NCBI GenBank assembly: GCA_037442205.1
Contig: JBBIQS010000025.1
Location: 25,540-89,539 of the forward strand
DNA: 64,000 bases
Direction: 5' to 3'
From: JBBIQS01 sp037442205
Lineage (GTDB): Bacteria > Myxococcota > Myxococcia > Myxococcales > UBA5297
This document shows positions 16,516 through 25,502 of this stretch, in pieces. The translations under genes and the position numbers were made by a program. The notes beneath the pieces are model-generated. The model ran no database searches, had not been told where the DNA came from, and saw only the letters and a program-made list of their open reading frames with translations. Positions within the stretch are counted from its first letter, which is position 1, and each line of letters starts with the position of its first letter.

Positions 16516-18006
16516 TTATTGCGAGGACTTCTCCACGCGGAAGTGGAGCTGGCCGATGAGGCCGGCGGTCTCGCTGCGCCCCTCGCCGCCGAGGGCGATG
16601 TGGGTCGGGTCGGCGACCGGCTGGCCGAGGGTGGGATCCATCGCCACCCACTCGCCGACGTAGGCCTCGACCCACTCGTGCCAATAGAGCGCCGGGATTC
16701 CGTCGCTGGCCTCCATGTAGACCAGCCCATCGACCCGCCGGGCGGGGATGCCGGCGGCGCGCAGCAGCGCGGTCATCAGCAGCGAGTGCTCGGTGCAGTC
16801 GCCCTTGCGCTGCGAAAGCACATCCGTAGCCCGGTCGGCCGAGGCCCCGTAGGTCTTCTCCACGGTGGAGTACACGAAGAGGTTGACGCGCCGGGCGACG
16901 GCCCAGGCGTCCTTTTCGTCGCCCGCGATCTTCTTCGCAGTCTCGACGATGCTCGGGGCGTCGGACTCGACCGACATCGTCGCCTTGAGGGCCTCCCTGA
17001 GCTCGGAATCGCTGCCGGAGGCGACCGGGCGCTGGGCGCGGGCCTTGGGCAGGCGCGACTGGATGGTCATGCGCACCTCGCCGCCGGAAAGCTCGGCGAA
17101 GCTCTGGCGGTAGCTCTCCTTGCGCGCGTCCTTGGCCAGCCCGGTGACCAGCCAGCGGATCTCCGATGGCGGCTCGAGGACCGTCCGCTCCACCGGCCCG
17201 GCCAGCACCACCCGCGTCAGCCCGAAGAGATCGACCTTGTCCAGCTTCTGGGCCACCGCCTTGGGCTCGGCCTTGGCGACCATCGCCTCGCCGAAGCGGA
17301 CCTCGAGCACCCGGCCGTCCGGGCCGAGCACCGTCTCGGCGGGCAGCTTGTCCTTCTCGTCGAAGGTGCGGGTGCGGATCACCGGGATGCTCACCCCGGC
17401 CGCCTGGAAGACCCCGGGGCCGACCAGCTCGGTCCAGGTCTTCTTGTCCTCGACGGTGTCCTCGGCGTCGACCACGATCCCGTCGAAGCGCTTGCCGCTG
17501 CGCGCCACCAGCCGCGGCGCGTCGGCGTTCTCCACCGTCTCGGCGGTCGGCGGCATCACGCGCTTCTCGTCCGGGCGGCCGGGGCGCTTGCGCACGAGAT
17601 CGATGCCCTTGTCGCTGCAGGTGCCCAGCAGCACCTCGTTCCCGCCGTCGCCCTTGTGCTCGACCTTGAAGCCGAGCAGCCGGCCGCCGTCCTTGGGCTC
17701 GAAGTAGCGCTCCTCGGAGATCGAGCGGGTGGCCTCGGTGCCGCCGACGGTCACCTTGAGGACGCTGGTCGCCACTTCGACGATCGCCTGCCGGCCCTGG
17801 AAGGTGCCCCAGCGCACGTCGGTGAACGAGTAGCCCGCCTTCTGCCCCAGGACGTAGACGCCGAACCACTCGCCGTCTGGCGGGCGGGCGACCTGCATGA
17901 CCTGCGGAAGGGACGACTTGGAGAGGGTCTTCGAGAGCGCGGGAGAGGCGGCGAAGGCCGCCAGCGCGGCGACCAGGAGAGCGGCGCGGGAGGAGTGCGA
18001 CTTCAT
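16516..18006 (-). CDS. Secreted transglutaminase-like domain protein
   Basis: A 496-residue protein with a signal peptide (about 1-25, ending 'SPALSK'). Residues 40-330 form a beta-rich, family-specific N-terminal region. The transglutaminase-like (papain-fold) domain follows with the full triad: C404 in 'RKGDCTEHSLL', H443 in 'YWHEWVEAYV' and D457 in 'AMDPTLG'. These periplasmic enzymes are cysteine proteases or amidases, or cross-link proteins; the substrate is not readable. The gene is transcribed divergently from spmA. Confidence 0.9.
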   Translation of the reverse strand: MKSHSSRAALLVAALAAFAASPALSKTLSKSSLPQVMQVARPPDGEWFGVYVLGQKAGYSFTDVRWGTFQGRQAIVEVATSVLKVTVGGTEATRSISEERYFEPKDGGRLLGFKVEHKGDGGNEVLLGTCSDKGIDLVRKRPGRPDEKRVMPPTAETVENADAPRLVARSGKRFDGIVVDAEDTVEDKKTWTELVGPGVFQAAGVSIPVIRTRTFDEKDKLPAETVLGPDGRVLEVRFGEAMVAKAEPKAVAQKLDKVDLFGLTRVVLAGPVERTVLEPPSEIRWLVTGLAKDARKESYRQSFAELSGGEVRMTIQSRLPKARAQRPVASGSDSELREALKATMSVESDAPSIVETAKKIAGDEKDAWAVARRVNLFVYSTVEKTYGASADRATDVLSQRKGDCTEHSLLMTALLRAAGIPARRVDGLVYMEASDGIPALYWHEWVEAYVGEWVAMDPTLGQPVADPTHIALGGEGRSETAGLIGQLHFRVEKSSQ

Positions 18007-18138
18007 CTGGACGGGCTCCTAGGCGAGGAGACGGCGAACCGGCTAATCCGCTTCAACCCCGCGAGCGCGCCGGCGATTCTCGAGCCGCCAGGCCGCCAAT
18101 TTCTTGCCGGGGAGGAGAGCAATCCTACAATCGACCGC

Positions 18139-18783
18139 GTGAACATCCTCTGGTTTTCGCTCTTGATCGTCGCCTTCGGCTTCGCCGCCGCCACCGGCCG
18201 GGTGCAGGACTTCACCAGCGGCCTGTTCGAGTCGGCGCAGTTCGGCTTCGACGTCACCTTCAAGCTGGTGGGGGTGATGGTCTTCTGGCTGGGGCTGATG
18301 AAGATCGCCGAGAAGTCGGGGCTGGTGAACCTGCTGGCCAAGGCGGTGAGCCCGCTCCTCTCGCTGATCTTCCGCGGGGTGCCCAAGGGCCACCCGGCGC
18401 TGTCGGCGGTGGCGCTGAACATGGCCGCCAACGCCCTCGGGCTCGACAACGCCGCCACGCCGCTGGGCATCAAGGCGATGGAGGAGTTGGACAAGCTCAA
18501 CCCGAAGCAAGGGGTGCTGAGCGACGCCCAGGCGATGCTGGTGGGGATGAACACCGCCAGCATGGCGCTGATGCCGGTGACCATCATCAACCTGCGACTG
18601 GCCAGCAAGTCCAAGGACGCCTACGAGGTGGTGGGGCCCATCCTGCTGGCGACTGCGACCGCCTTCGCGGTGGCGGTGATCTCGTCGAAGCTCTTCGCCC
18701 GCACGCGCTACTTCAAGCGGCAGTACGAATCGGCGCCCGACAAGGCTCCGGACCCCGCGACCCCGGAGAAGGGCGCGGCATGA
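18139..18783 (+). CDS. spmA: Spore maturation protein A-like, nucleoside-recognition (Gate) membrane protein
   Basis: A 214-residue polytopic membrane protein with a GTG start. A GGAGGA ribosome-binding site lies somewhat far upstream, so the start is uncertain by a few codons. The Gate/nucleoside-recognition motif is seen as 'MVFWLGLMKIAEKSGLV' and 'NMAANALGLDNAATPLGIKA', both hallmarks of SpmA. Its stop overlaps the ATG of spmB by 4 nt. In Bacillus, SpmA and SpmB act together in spore-core dehydration; homologues are common in non-sporulating bacteria, where the transported solute is unknown. Confidence 0.9.
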   Translation: MNILWFSLLIVAFGFAAATGRVQDFTSGLFESAQFGFDVTFKLVGVMVFWLGLMKIAEKSGLVNLLAKAVSPLLSLIFRGVPKGHPALSAVALNMAANALGLDNAATPLGIKAMEELDKLNPKQGVLSDAQAMLVGMNTASMALMPVTIINLRLASKSKDAYEVVGPILLATATAFAVAVISSKLFARTRYFKRQYESAPDKAPDPATPEKGAA

Positions 18784-19316
18784 ACGACCTGCTCCACAAG
18801 ATCGGCCCCTACGCGGTGGCGATGTTCGTGGTCGGGATCCCGATCTACGGCGTGATCAAGAAGGTGAAGGTCTACGAGGCCTTCATCGAGGGAGCCAAGG
18901 AGGGCTTCCAGGTGGCGGTGAGGATCATCCCGTACCTGGTGGCGATCCTCTCGGTGATCGGCGCCTTCCGGAAGTCGGGGGCGATGGACTACCTGTCGCA
19001 GTGGCTCGGGCCGGTAACCGAGAAGATCGGCGTGCCGGCGGCGACCATCCCGCTGATGATCGTGCGGCCGCTGTCGGGCGGAGCCTCGCGCGGCATCCTC
19101 GCCGACCTCCTCAACACCTACGGACCCGACACCTACATCGGCCGCGTGGCCTCGGTGATGAGCGGTTGCACCGAGACCACCTTCTACGTGCTGGCGGTGT
19201 ACTGCGGCGCGGTGGGCGTGTCGCGCTACCGGCAGGCGCTGGCCACCGGCATCGTCGCCGACCTGAGCGGGTTCGCGGCGGCGGTGGTGATCACCCTCCT
19301 GTTCTTCGGGCGCTAG
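18780..19316 (+). CDS. spmB: Spore maturation protein B-like membrane protein
   Basis: A 178-residue polytopic membrane protein overlapping spmA by ATGA, so translation is probably coupled. It contains 'YEAFIEGAKEGFQVAVRIIP', the Gate motif, and 'RPLSGGASRGILADLLNTYG' followed by 'SGCTETTFYVLAVYCGAVGV', which are diagnostic for SpmB. It almost certainly works with SpmA as a two-part transporter-like complex in the inner membrane. Its 3' end overlaps the convergent PfpI-like gene by 4 nt. Confidence 0.93.
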   Translation: MNDLLHKIGPYAVAMFVVGIPIYGVIKKVKVYEAFIEGAKEGFQVAVRIIPYLVAILSVIGAFRKSGAMDYLSQWLGPVTEKIGVPAATIPLMIVRPLSGGASRGILADLLNTYGPDTYIGRVASVMSGCTETTFYVLAVYCGAVGVSRYRQALATGIVADLSGFAAAVVITLLFFGR

Positions 19317-20062
19317 CGAGCGGCCTCGAGCTTCTTCAGGAACGCCTTGGAGAAGAGGTAGGCGTCTCCCGGCCAGCGCGCCGAGACGTAGCGGCCGTCC
19401 TCGACCACGAAGGCCGGCGAGTCGTCCTGGGCGGTGCCGCGCTTGGACATCGTGTACGGGCCGCGGATGAAGCGCGCGCCATCGTCGAGGGCGGCCTTCA
19501 CCTCGTCCTCCACGTACTCGGGATAGGTGCGGTAGTAGCGCCCGAGCTTCCAGAAGGTGAGGAAGTAGGCGCTGCGCTCCATGTACTTGGGCAGGCAGGT
19601 GGTGCGCGAGCTCGCGAGGACGCTCCTGCCGCTCGCCGGATCCTTGCTGCGGGCCAGCACCAGCACCCCGTGGCAGATCGCGCCGACCGGGCGGCCCAGC
19701 GCCCAGAAGGCGGCGACCTTGCGCTGCAGCTCGTCGCTGGCCAGGTACTGGCGCATCCCCGGGGCGTGGCCGCCGGGGAGGATCAGCCCGTCGAAGTCGT
19801 GCGGCTCGAGATCCTTCCAGGCGAGCGGCTTGTTGAAGGCTGGGCTCCGCGCCATCTCGCCGTAGAAGGCCTTGGGCTCGGGATCGGCGCCCAGCTGGCC
19901 GAAGATGACGCCGGTCAGCAGCCGCGGATCGCAGGCGGGCGGTTGGCCGCCACGCTCGGTGGCGAAGATCACCTCGTGCCCAGCCTGAGTGAGCAGCCGC
20001 CAGGGGACGGCCACCTCGGTGGTGTCGAAGTCTCGGTCGGGCAGAGGGATGAGCACGCGCAT
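19313..20062 (-). CDS. DJ-1/PfpI superfamily protein
   Basis: A 249-residue class I glutamine-amidotransferase-like protein. It has 'DGLILPGGHAPGMRQYL' (substrate loop) and the nucleophile elbow 'GAICHGVLVLARS' with the reactive Cys and adjacent His, as in DJ-1/PfpI/Hsp31 chaperone-glyoxalases. An acidic residue early in the protein ('STEVAVPW' equivalent: TTEVAVPWRLL) is the usual partner of the Cys. It is longer at the C-terminus than PfpI proteases. A role in protein or methylglyoxal-damage repair is likely for the family, but the substrate is unknown. It overlaps spmB by 4 nt tail to tail. Confidence 0.88.
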   Translation of the reverse strand: MRVLIPLPDRDFDTTEVAVPWRLLTQAGHEVIFATERGGQPPACDPRLLTGVIFGQLGADPEPKAFYGEMARSPAFNKPLAWKDLEPHDFDGLILPGGHAPGMRQYLASDELQRKVAAFWALGRPVGAICHGVLVLARSKDPASGRSVLASSRTTCLPKYMERSAYFLTFWKLGRYYRTYPEYVEDEVKAALDDGARFIRGPYTMSKRGTAQDDSPAFVVEDGRYVSARWPGDAYLFSKAFLKKLEAAR

Positions 20063-20173
20063 GGGAAGATCCCTACCACCGGTTCAAGGGAAGGTTGGAG
20101 TCGATTCCCGAGGACCTCGCTCTGGCGGGAAGCTCCTGATACACCTGGGCCAAACTGGACCTGTGAAGGAAGC

Positions 20174-20929
20174 ATGGACCTCTCGGAAGCCCCAGCCACG
20201 CTGTCGCGGCGCCATCCCTGGGAGACCTCGCGCGCCCGCTTCTTCGGTGGAGTGATCCGCCGGGCCGGCCTGCACCGCGCTCCCCTCCGAGCGCTCGATG
20301 TCGGCGGCGGCGACGGCTGGTTCGCCTCCCGCCTGCTCGACGGCCTTCACCCCGACTCGACGATCGTCAGCTGGGACAGCGCCCATGACGAAGAGACGAT
20401 GGGCAGAGCGCTGGACACCTCGGGGAGCAGGCTGGAATTCACCGCCGAGCGCCCGGCCCGGGCGTTCGACCTGCTGATGCTCCTCGACGTCCTCGAGCAC
20501 GTCGAGGACGACGAAAGTTTTCTGCGCGGACTGGTCGCCGACAGCCTCGAGCCCGGCGGCCACCTGCTGGTGAGCGTCCCGGCCTGGCAGCCGCTCTTCG
20601 GCGGGCACGACGTCGCGCTGCGACACCACCGGCGCTATCAGCCCGCCGCCTGCCGCGCGCTCCTGGAGCGCTGCGGCGTGCACCTGCTGGAGCACGGGGG
20701 GCTGTTCCACTCGCTGCTCGCTCCCCGGGTCGCGCAGCGGCTCGCCGAAACCGCCGGCCTGCTGAACCGCCCGCCCGCCAACCTGGGCGCGTGGCGCGGC
20801 GGGCCACTGCTCACTCGGACGCTCGAAGCGGCCCTCTCTGTCGACAACCTTCTCTCCCTGACCTTCTCGAAGGGCGGGCTCGATCTTCCCGGGCTCAGCT
20901 GGTGGGCGCTATGCCGAAAGCCGTCCTGA
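20174..20929 (+). CDS. Class I SAM-dependent methyltransferase
   Basis: A 251-residue protein starting at an ATG with AAGGA a few nt upstream. Motif I is 'RALDVGGGDGWFASRLL'. The later 'FDLLMLLDVLEHVEDDESFL' with the D-V-L-E-H pattern marks Ubie/UbiG-type (Methyltransf_11/23) enzymes, followed by 'LEPGGHLLVSVPAW'. Its last 19 nt overlap the glycosyltransferase gene, so the two are probably translationally coupled and act on the same lipid- or polysaccharide-linked substrate (inference). Confidence 0.9.
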   Translation: MDLSEAPATLSRRHPWETSRARFFGGVIRRAGLHRAPLRALDVGGGDGWFASRLLDGLHPDSTIVSWDSAHDEETMGRALDTSGSRLEFTAERPARAFDLLMLLDVLEHVEDDESFLRGLVADSLEPGGHLLVSVPAWQPLFGGHDVALRHHRRYQPAACRALLERCGVHLLEHGGLFHSLLAPRVAQRLAETAGLLNRPPANLGAWRGGPLLTRTLEAALSVDNLLSLTFSKGGLDLPGLSWWALCRKPS

Positions 20930-21663
20930 TCATCCCCTGCTACAACGAGGCCTCCCGCCTGCAGGACGAGCAGATCCTGGCGCTGGCGAAGCCGCCCAAC
21001 CGCCAGCTGATCCTGGTGGACGACGGCTCCACCGACGAGACCGCCGCGCGGCTGAGCGCCATCGCCAAGAAGAGCAGGCGCAAGGCCGAGCTGCTGGCGC
21101 TGGAGAAGAACGGCGGCAAGGGCGAGGCGGTGCGGGCCGGCCTGCGCAAGGCGCTGGAAGGTGGCGCCGAGCTGGTGGGCTTCGCCGACGCCGATCTTTC
21201 CACTCCGGTGGAGGAGGTCCTGCGGCTGTTCGACGAAGCCGAGCGCAGGCCGGAGAAGAAGGTGGTCCTGGGCTCGCGGGTGCGGTTGCTGGGCAGCGAC
21301 GTCCGCCGGGCGCCGGCGCGCCATTACCTGGGCCGGATTTTTGCCACCACCGCTTCGCTGGCGCTCCGCCTGCCGGTCTACGACACCCAGTGCGGCGCCA
21401 AGGTTTTCAAGCGCTCGGCCACCCTGGAGTGGGCCCTGGCCGAGCCTTTCACCAGCCGCTGGGCCTTCGACGTCGAGCTGCTCGGGCGCCTGCTCTGTGG
21501 CGCCCGCGCGATCCCGGCCTATCGCGCCGACGACTTTCTCGAGGTCCCGCTGCGGCGCTGGAGCGACGTGAAGGGTTCCAAGCTGCAGCCGGCGGGAGCG
21601 ATGAAGGCCGGCCTCGACCTTTTGCACATCGCCCGGAAGCTCCGACGACAGCGGCGCCGCTGA
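20911..21663 (+). CDS. Family 2 glycosyltransferase (dolichyl-phosphate glucosyltransferase-like)
   Basis: A 250-residue GT2 enzyme. It has 'AVLIIPCYNEASRL' at the N-terminus, 'QLILVDDGSTDETAARL', the metal/nucleotide motif 'GFADADLSTPVEEV' and 'YDTQCGAKVFKRS', which together match the Alg5/DPG-synthase-like branch that transfers a sugar to a polyprenyl phosphate. No C-terminal membrane helices are present. The start overlaps the methyltransferase gene by 19 nt. A role in making a lipid-linked sugar donor for surface polysaccharide or protein glycosylation is inferred. Confidence 0.9.
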   Translation: MPKAVLIIPCYNEASRLQDEQILALAKPPNRQLILVDDGSTDETAARLSAIAKKSRRKAELLALEKNGGKGEAVRAGLRKALEGGAELVGFADADLSTPVEEVLRLFDEAERRPEKKVVLGSRVRLLGSDVRRAPARHYLGRIFATTASLALRLPVYDTQCGAKVFKRSATLEWALAEPFTSRWAFDVELLGRLLCGARAIPAYRADDFLEVPLRRWSDVKGSKLQPAGAMKAGLDLLHIARKLRRQRRR

Positions 21664-21735
21664 CCGCCGCCGGTTGCACCGCCTCGAACCAGCGGACGAA
21701 GATGCAGCCCCACCTCATGCCCGGGAGCGTTGAGC

Positions 21736-23850
21736 ATGCCCGTCTCCGCAGTGACCTGCCAGAGCCGCCTGGCGCGCGTGGTCGTCTATGCGCGCGGAGC
21801 CCTGGTCACCCGCTCGGTCGAGCTCCCGGCCGAGCTTCCCGAGGACTCCATCGACCTGCGGGTTCCCGGGGTGACGCCCTGCCTCGAACCCGGCGGACTG
21901 CGCGCCCTGGCCCTGGGAGACCGGGAGGTGCTGGGCATCCGCTCGCGCCTCGTCGTCCCCGACCGCAGCGCCGGCGGCGGCGAGCTGCTGGAGCGCGTCC
22001 GCCAGCTCCAGCGCGAACACCAGGTGCTTGAGAGTTCCCAAGCCGAACTGCTGTCGCGGCGCGAATCGGTCCTCGCCTCGCGGCCGCGCACCGCGCTCAA
22101 CGGCCGCGTCCGCCGCACCGACCCCGCCGGGCGCACCGACGATGCCTTGGCGGTCAACAGGCTGCTCGATGAGCTGGCAGCCGATCTCGACGCCCGCCTG
22201 CTCGAGCTGGAGCGCAAGCTCGGGGAGAGCACCCGGGCGATCGCGGTGGCCCAGGCCGCCTACGCCCAGGCGACCAGCGCCGCGCGCGCCATGCCCGGGC
22301 ACCCGACCCGCGAGCTCTTCATCCGCCTGGCTCCTGGCAAGGGCTGGCTCGAGAAGCTGGAGCTCGAATATCCGGTCCAGGCCGCGCGCTGGTGGCCCGC
22401 CTACTCCGCCCGCCTCAGCCAAGGCTCGGCCCAGCTTTCGCTCGAGGCCTTCGTCGCCCAGGCTTCGTTCGAGGATTGGTCCAACGTTCAGCTCGGGCTG
22501 TGCACTGCCGATCTCAGCCGCGACGCCCGGCTACCCGAGCTCCCCTCGCTCAGATTGGGCCGGGCGCAGCCGCCGAAGCGCTCCGGCTTCCGCCCGCCGC
22601 CGGCCGGCCTGGACGCGCTCTTCGAGGGATTCGACCGCCTCGGTCCGCTGGAGCTGGAGAGCCCGGCGCCCTCGGCGCCCGAAGAGCCGCCGCTGCTCGA
22701 GGAGCCGACGCCGGCCCCGATGGACCTGGCGAGCTACGGCGGGGCGGGGGCCAGCGGCGGTCTCGCCCCGCGCGATGAGCTGGCCAAGGGCGCTGCGCCG
22801 ATGCGAAGGCCGATGCCGCCGCCGGCGGCCGCTCCGATGGCGCCGCCACCGCCGGCTCCGGTGTCCGCGGCAGCCCCGGCGCCCGCGCTCCGCGCCCGCC
22901 GCGCTCCCTCGCCGATGGCGCTCAAGAAAGCCAAGGAAGAGCGGGAGGATCTGTACGAGGATCGTGAACAGATCCAAGACGAGCTGTCCGAGTCCGCTCC
23001 CGAGCTGGCCGCACTGGACGAGAGCCTGGGCGACGCCTGGCTCGACTTCGACAACCTGCGCCTGGCCGGCGCCGCGCAGCCCCGCCGCGGCCGGCTGGTC
23101 CAGGCCCCGCCCGCGACCGCGAGCTCGCTGGCGCAGCAGGCCCGCGACAAGCTCGAGTACCTCCCCGGCCCGGCGATGGCCGCCGATCCGCTCGCCGCCC
23201 GCGGGATGTTCGACCACCGCTTCGACGCCGACGGGCTCTCCGAGATCCCCTCCACCGGCGTTCCCCAGCGAGTGGCCCTGCGGGTGGCCGAGGCCAAGGT
23301 CAGCCAGCGCTTCCGCGCCGTCCCAGGTCAGGGGCCCGAGGTCTACCGCGAGGCGGAGCTGGCCAATCCCTTCCAGGCGCCGCTGTTGGCGGGTCCGGTG
23401 GACGTCTTCGTCGAGGGCGCTCTGCTGACCACCGCCGCGCTCTCGCCGGTGGACAAGGGCGGCAGCATCCTGCTCGGCCTGGGGGTCGAGGAGCGGCTGC
23501 GCCTGGCGCGCAACGCCCGGGTCGAGGAGGTGTCGCTGGGAGTGCTCGGAAGCAAGACCGGAATCGACCACGCGATCAGCGTCGAGGTCGCCTCGGCGCT
23601 CGGGCACGACCTCGAGCTGGAGGTACTCGAGCGGCTGCCGGTCACCGACGACAAGGAGGTCGAGGTGGCGCTGCTGGTCAGCGAGCCCAAGGCCCAGCTC
23701 TACTCGCAGTCCGAGCGGGGCGCGCCTGTTCGCGGCGGGCTGCGCTTTGTCCTGCCGATCAAGGCCGGGGCCAAGGCCAGCCTGAGCTTTAGCTACCGGA
23801 TCACGCTGCCCAGCAAGTCGGAGCTGCAGGGAGGCAACCGCCGTGAATGA
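21736..23850 (+). CDS. DUF4139 (MuiA-like) domain protein, first of a pair
   Basis: A 704-residue protein (ATG at 21736 with GGGAG 8 nt upstream; a TTG two codons earlier is possible). The N-terminal DUF4140-like region has 'SRLARVVVYARGALVTRSVE', then a coiled coil (about 75-185), a DUF4139 beta domain beginning 'PVQAARWWPAYSARLSQG', a long Pro/Ala-rich insertion (about 280-395) and a charged coil, then the C-terminal half of DUF4139 up to 'AKASLSFSYRITLPSKSEL'. MuiA-family proteins are linked by name to mucoidy inhibition, but their biochemistry is unknown. No signal peptide is seen. It overlaps the next DUF4139 gene by 8 nt. Confidence 0.85.
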   Translation: MPVSAVTCQSRLARVVVYARGALVTRSVELPAELPEDSIDLRVPGVTPCLEPGGLRALALGDREVLGIRSRLVVPDRSAGGGELLERVRQLQREHQVLESSQAELLSRRESVLASRPRTALNGRVRRTDPAGRTDDALAVNRLLDELAADLDARLLELERKLGESTRAIAVAQAAYAQATSAARAMPGHPTRELFIRLAPGKGWLEKLELEYPVQAARWWPAYSARLSQGSAQLSLEAFVAQASFEDWSNVQLGLCTADLSRDARLPELPSLRLGRAQPPKRSGFRPPPAGLDALFEGFDRLGPLELESPAPSAPEEPPLLEEPTPAPMDLASYGGAGASGGLAPRDELAKGAAPMRRPMPPPAAAPMAPPPPAPVSAAAPAPALRARRAPSPMALKKAKEEREDLYEDREQIQDELSESAPELAALDESLGDAWLDFDNLRLAGAAQPRRGRLVQAPPATASSLAQQARDKLEYLPGPAMAADPLAARGMFDHRFDADGLSEIPSTGVPQRVALRVAEAKVSQRFRAVPGQGPEVYREAELANPFQAPLLAGPVDVFVEGALLTTAALSPVDKGGSILLGLGVEERLRLARNARVEEVSLGVLGSKTGIDHAISVEVASALGHDLELEVLERLPVTDDKEVEVALLVSEPKAQLYSQSERGAPVRGGLRFVLPIKAGAKASLSFSYRITLPSKSELQGGNRRE

Positions 23851-25441
23851 GCCCGAGAACAAGGCTTTGGCCGTCCGGGGAGAAGAGGCCCTGCCGGGCA
23901 GAGCGGTGAAGGTCACCCTGTACGAGGATCGGGCCGAGGTGGTCCGCGCCGCGTGCGCCGCGCTCTCCCCGGGGCCGCAGTGGGTCGCCGTCGGCGGGGT
24001 CACTCCGCTGGCCGACGACCGGAGCGTGCGCGCCAAGGTCGCCGGCGACGGGGTCCGGGTGCTGGCGGCGCGGGTGCGCCGGCGGGTGACCGCCCAGAAC
24101 GAGCTGGGGCGCGAGGAGATCGAGGCCTTGGAGGCCCAGCACCGGGCGGCGCTGGAGCGGCTCTCCCAGGCCGAGCGGGCGCTGGAGAGATCCGGCGCGG
24201 CCCACGAGCGGCTCGGCGCCACCCTGGGCGAGGTGGGCAAGGCGCTGTCGCAAGTCCCGCTGGGAGCGCACGAGGGCAAGCTCGCCGGTTGGCGATCCGC
24301 CTGGCATGCGCTCGAGCAGAGCCTGGACGCCAACCTCGATCAGAGCGCGGCGGCGCAGTTCGCGGTGGAGGTCGCCCGCGAAGAGGAAGTGCGGACCCGG
24401 GCGCGGCTGCTGCAGGGCCAGCGGCTGCGGCCGCGGGCCGAGGCGGCGATCGAGGTGCAGGTCGAAGCGGCCCGCGCCTGCGAGGTCGAGGTGGAGGTGA
24501 CCTACCGCACCCCCTGCGCGCTCTGGCGGCCGGAGCACCTGGTGCGGCTCACCGAAGGCGGCGCCGACCAGCCGGGACAGTTGGAAGTGCTCACCTGGGC
24601 CACCGTCTGGCAGGCCACCGGCGAGAAGTGGGAGGAAGTAGAGGCCTGCTTCTCCACCGCGCGCCCGGCGCGGGCAGCCTCGGCGCCGCTGCTCAGCGAC
24701 GACACGCTCTACTCCCGCAAGAAAACCGAGCAGGAGCGCAAGACGGTGGTGGTGGAGGCGCGCGATCAGGCGATCGCGCTGGCCGGGGCGGGCCAGGGCG
24801 CGAGCGAGGCTCAGGAGATGCCGGGGGTGGACGACGGCGGCCTGCCGCTGAGCTTCCGACCCGGGTCCAAGGTCACGCTGCCCTCCGATGGCGAGCCGCT
24901 GCGGGTGGAGATCGGGCGGACGCGGATGGAGGCCAAGGTGGCCCGGGTGCTGTTCCCCGAGGTGGCGGCGGTGACCCACCTGCGGGCCAGCGCCACGCTC
25001 AAGCAGGAAACGCCGCTCCTGGCCGGGCCGATGCGCGTGGCCCGGGGAGCCGGGCTGGTGGGGCGCGCGCGGATGGGCTTCGTCGCCCCCGGAGAGCCCT
25101 TCGAGGTCGGCTTCGGCTCCGACGACGGCCTGCGGGTGCGGCGCGCGGTCGAGGAGAAGCGCGACCAGACCTTCGCCCTGGGCACTCAAAAGCTGGAGCG
25201 AACGGTGAGGCTCTACCTGTCGAACCTCTCCGACCAGGAAAAGCAGATGGAGCTCACCGAGCGGATCCCGGTAAGCGAGGTGGCGGAGGTGGAGATCGAG
25301 CTGAAGTCGGCGCCCGGCTTCGCCCGCGACGACAAGGACGGCTTCCTGCGCCAGCGGCTGTCGGTGCCAGCGCGCGCCACCCACGAGCTGGAGCTCAAGT
25401 ACGAGGTGCGGGCCAAGGCCAACGTGGTCCTGCCCTTCTGA
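23843..25441 (+). CDS. DUF4139 (MuiA-like) domain protein, second of a pair
   Basis: A 532-residue paralogue starting at a GTG (GGGAGG upstream) inside the end of the previous gene. It keeps the same order, 'VTLYEDRAEVVRAACAAL' at the N-terminus, a coiled coil (about 90-200) and DUF4139 from 'VEVEVTYRTPCALWRPEHLV' to the end ('ARATHELELKYEVRAKANVV'), but lacks the long Pro/Ala-rich hinge. The 8-nt overlap and shared fold indicate a co-translated heteromeric pair; function unknown. Confidence 0.87.
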   Translation: MNEPENKALAVRGEEALPGRAVKVTLYEDRAEVVRAACAALSPGPQWVAVGGVTPLADDRSVRAKVAGDGVRVLAARVRRRVTAQNELGREEIEALEAQHRAALERLSQAERALERSGAAHERLGATLGEVGKALSQVPLGAHEGKLAGWRSAWHALEQSLDANLDQSAAAQFAVEVAREEEVRTRARLLQGQRLRPRAEAAIEVQVEAARACEVEVEVTYRTPCALWRPEHLVRLTEGGADQPGQLEVLTWATVWQATGEKWEEVEACFSTARPARAASAPLLSDDTLYSRKKTEQERKTVVVEARDQAIALAGAGQGASEAQEMPGVDDGGLPLSFRPGSKVTLPSDGEPLRVEIGRTRMEAKVARVLFPEVAAVTHLRASATLKQETPLLAGPMRVARGAGLVGRARMGFVAPGEPFEVGFGSDDGLRVRRAVEEKRDQTFALGTQKLERTVRLYLSNLSDQEKQMELTERIPVSEVAEVEIELKSAPGFARDDKDGFLRQRLSVPARATHELELKYEVRAKANVVLPF

Positions 25442-25502
25442 TGGCACCTCGGCGGGCGGCGAATTTGGCGCCGCCGCCGAAATCGGCGACAACTCCTCTC
25501 GC

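Noticed and set aside
25455..25475. Hairpin between the second DUF4139 gene and the PlsC-like gene
   Set aside because: Only 7 bp of GGC/GCC repeats in GC-rich sequence without a T-run; likely fortuitous.
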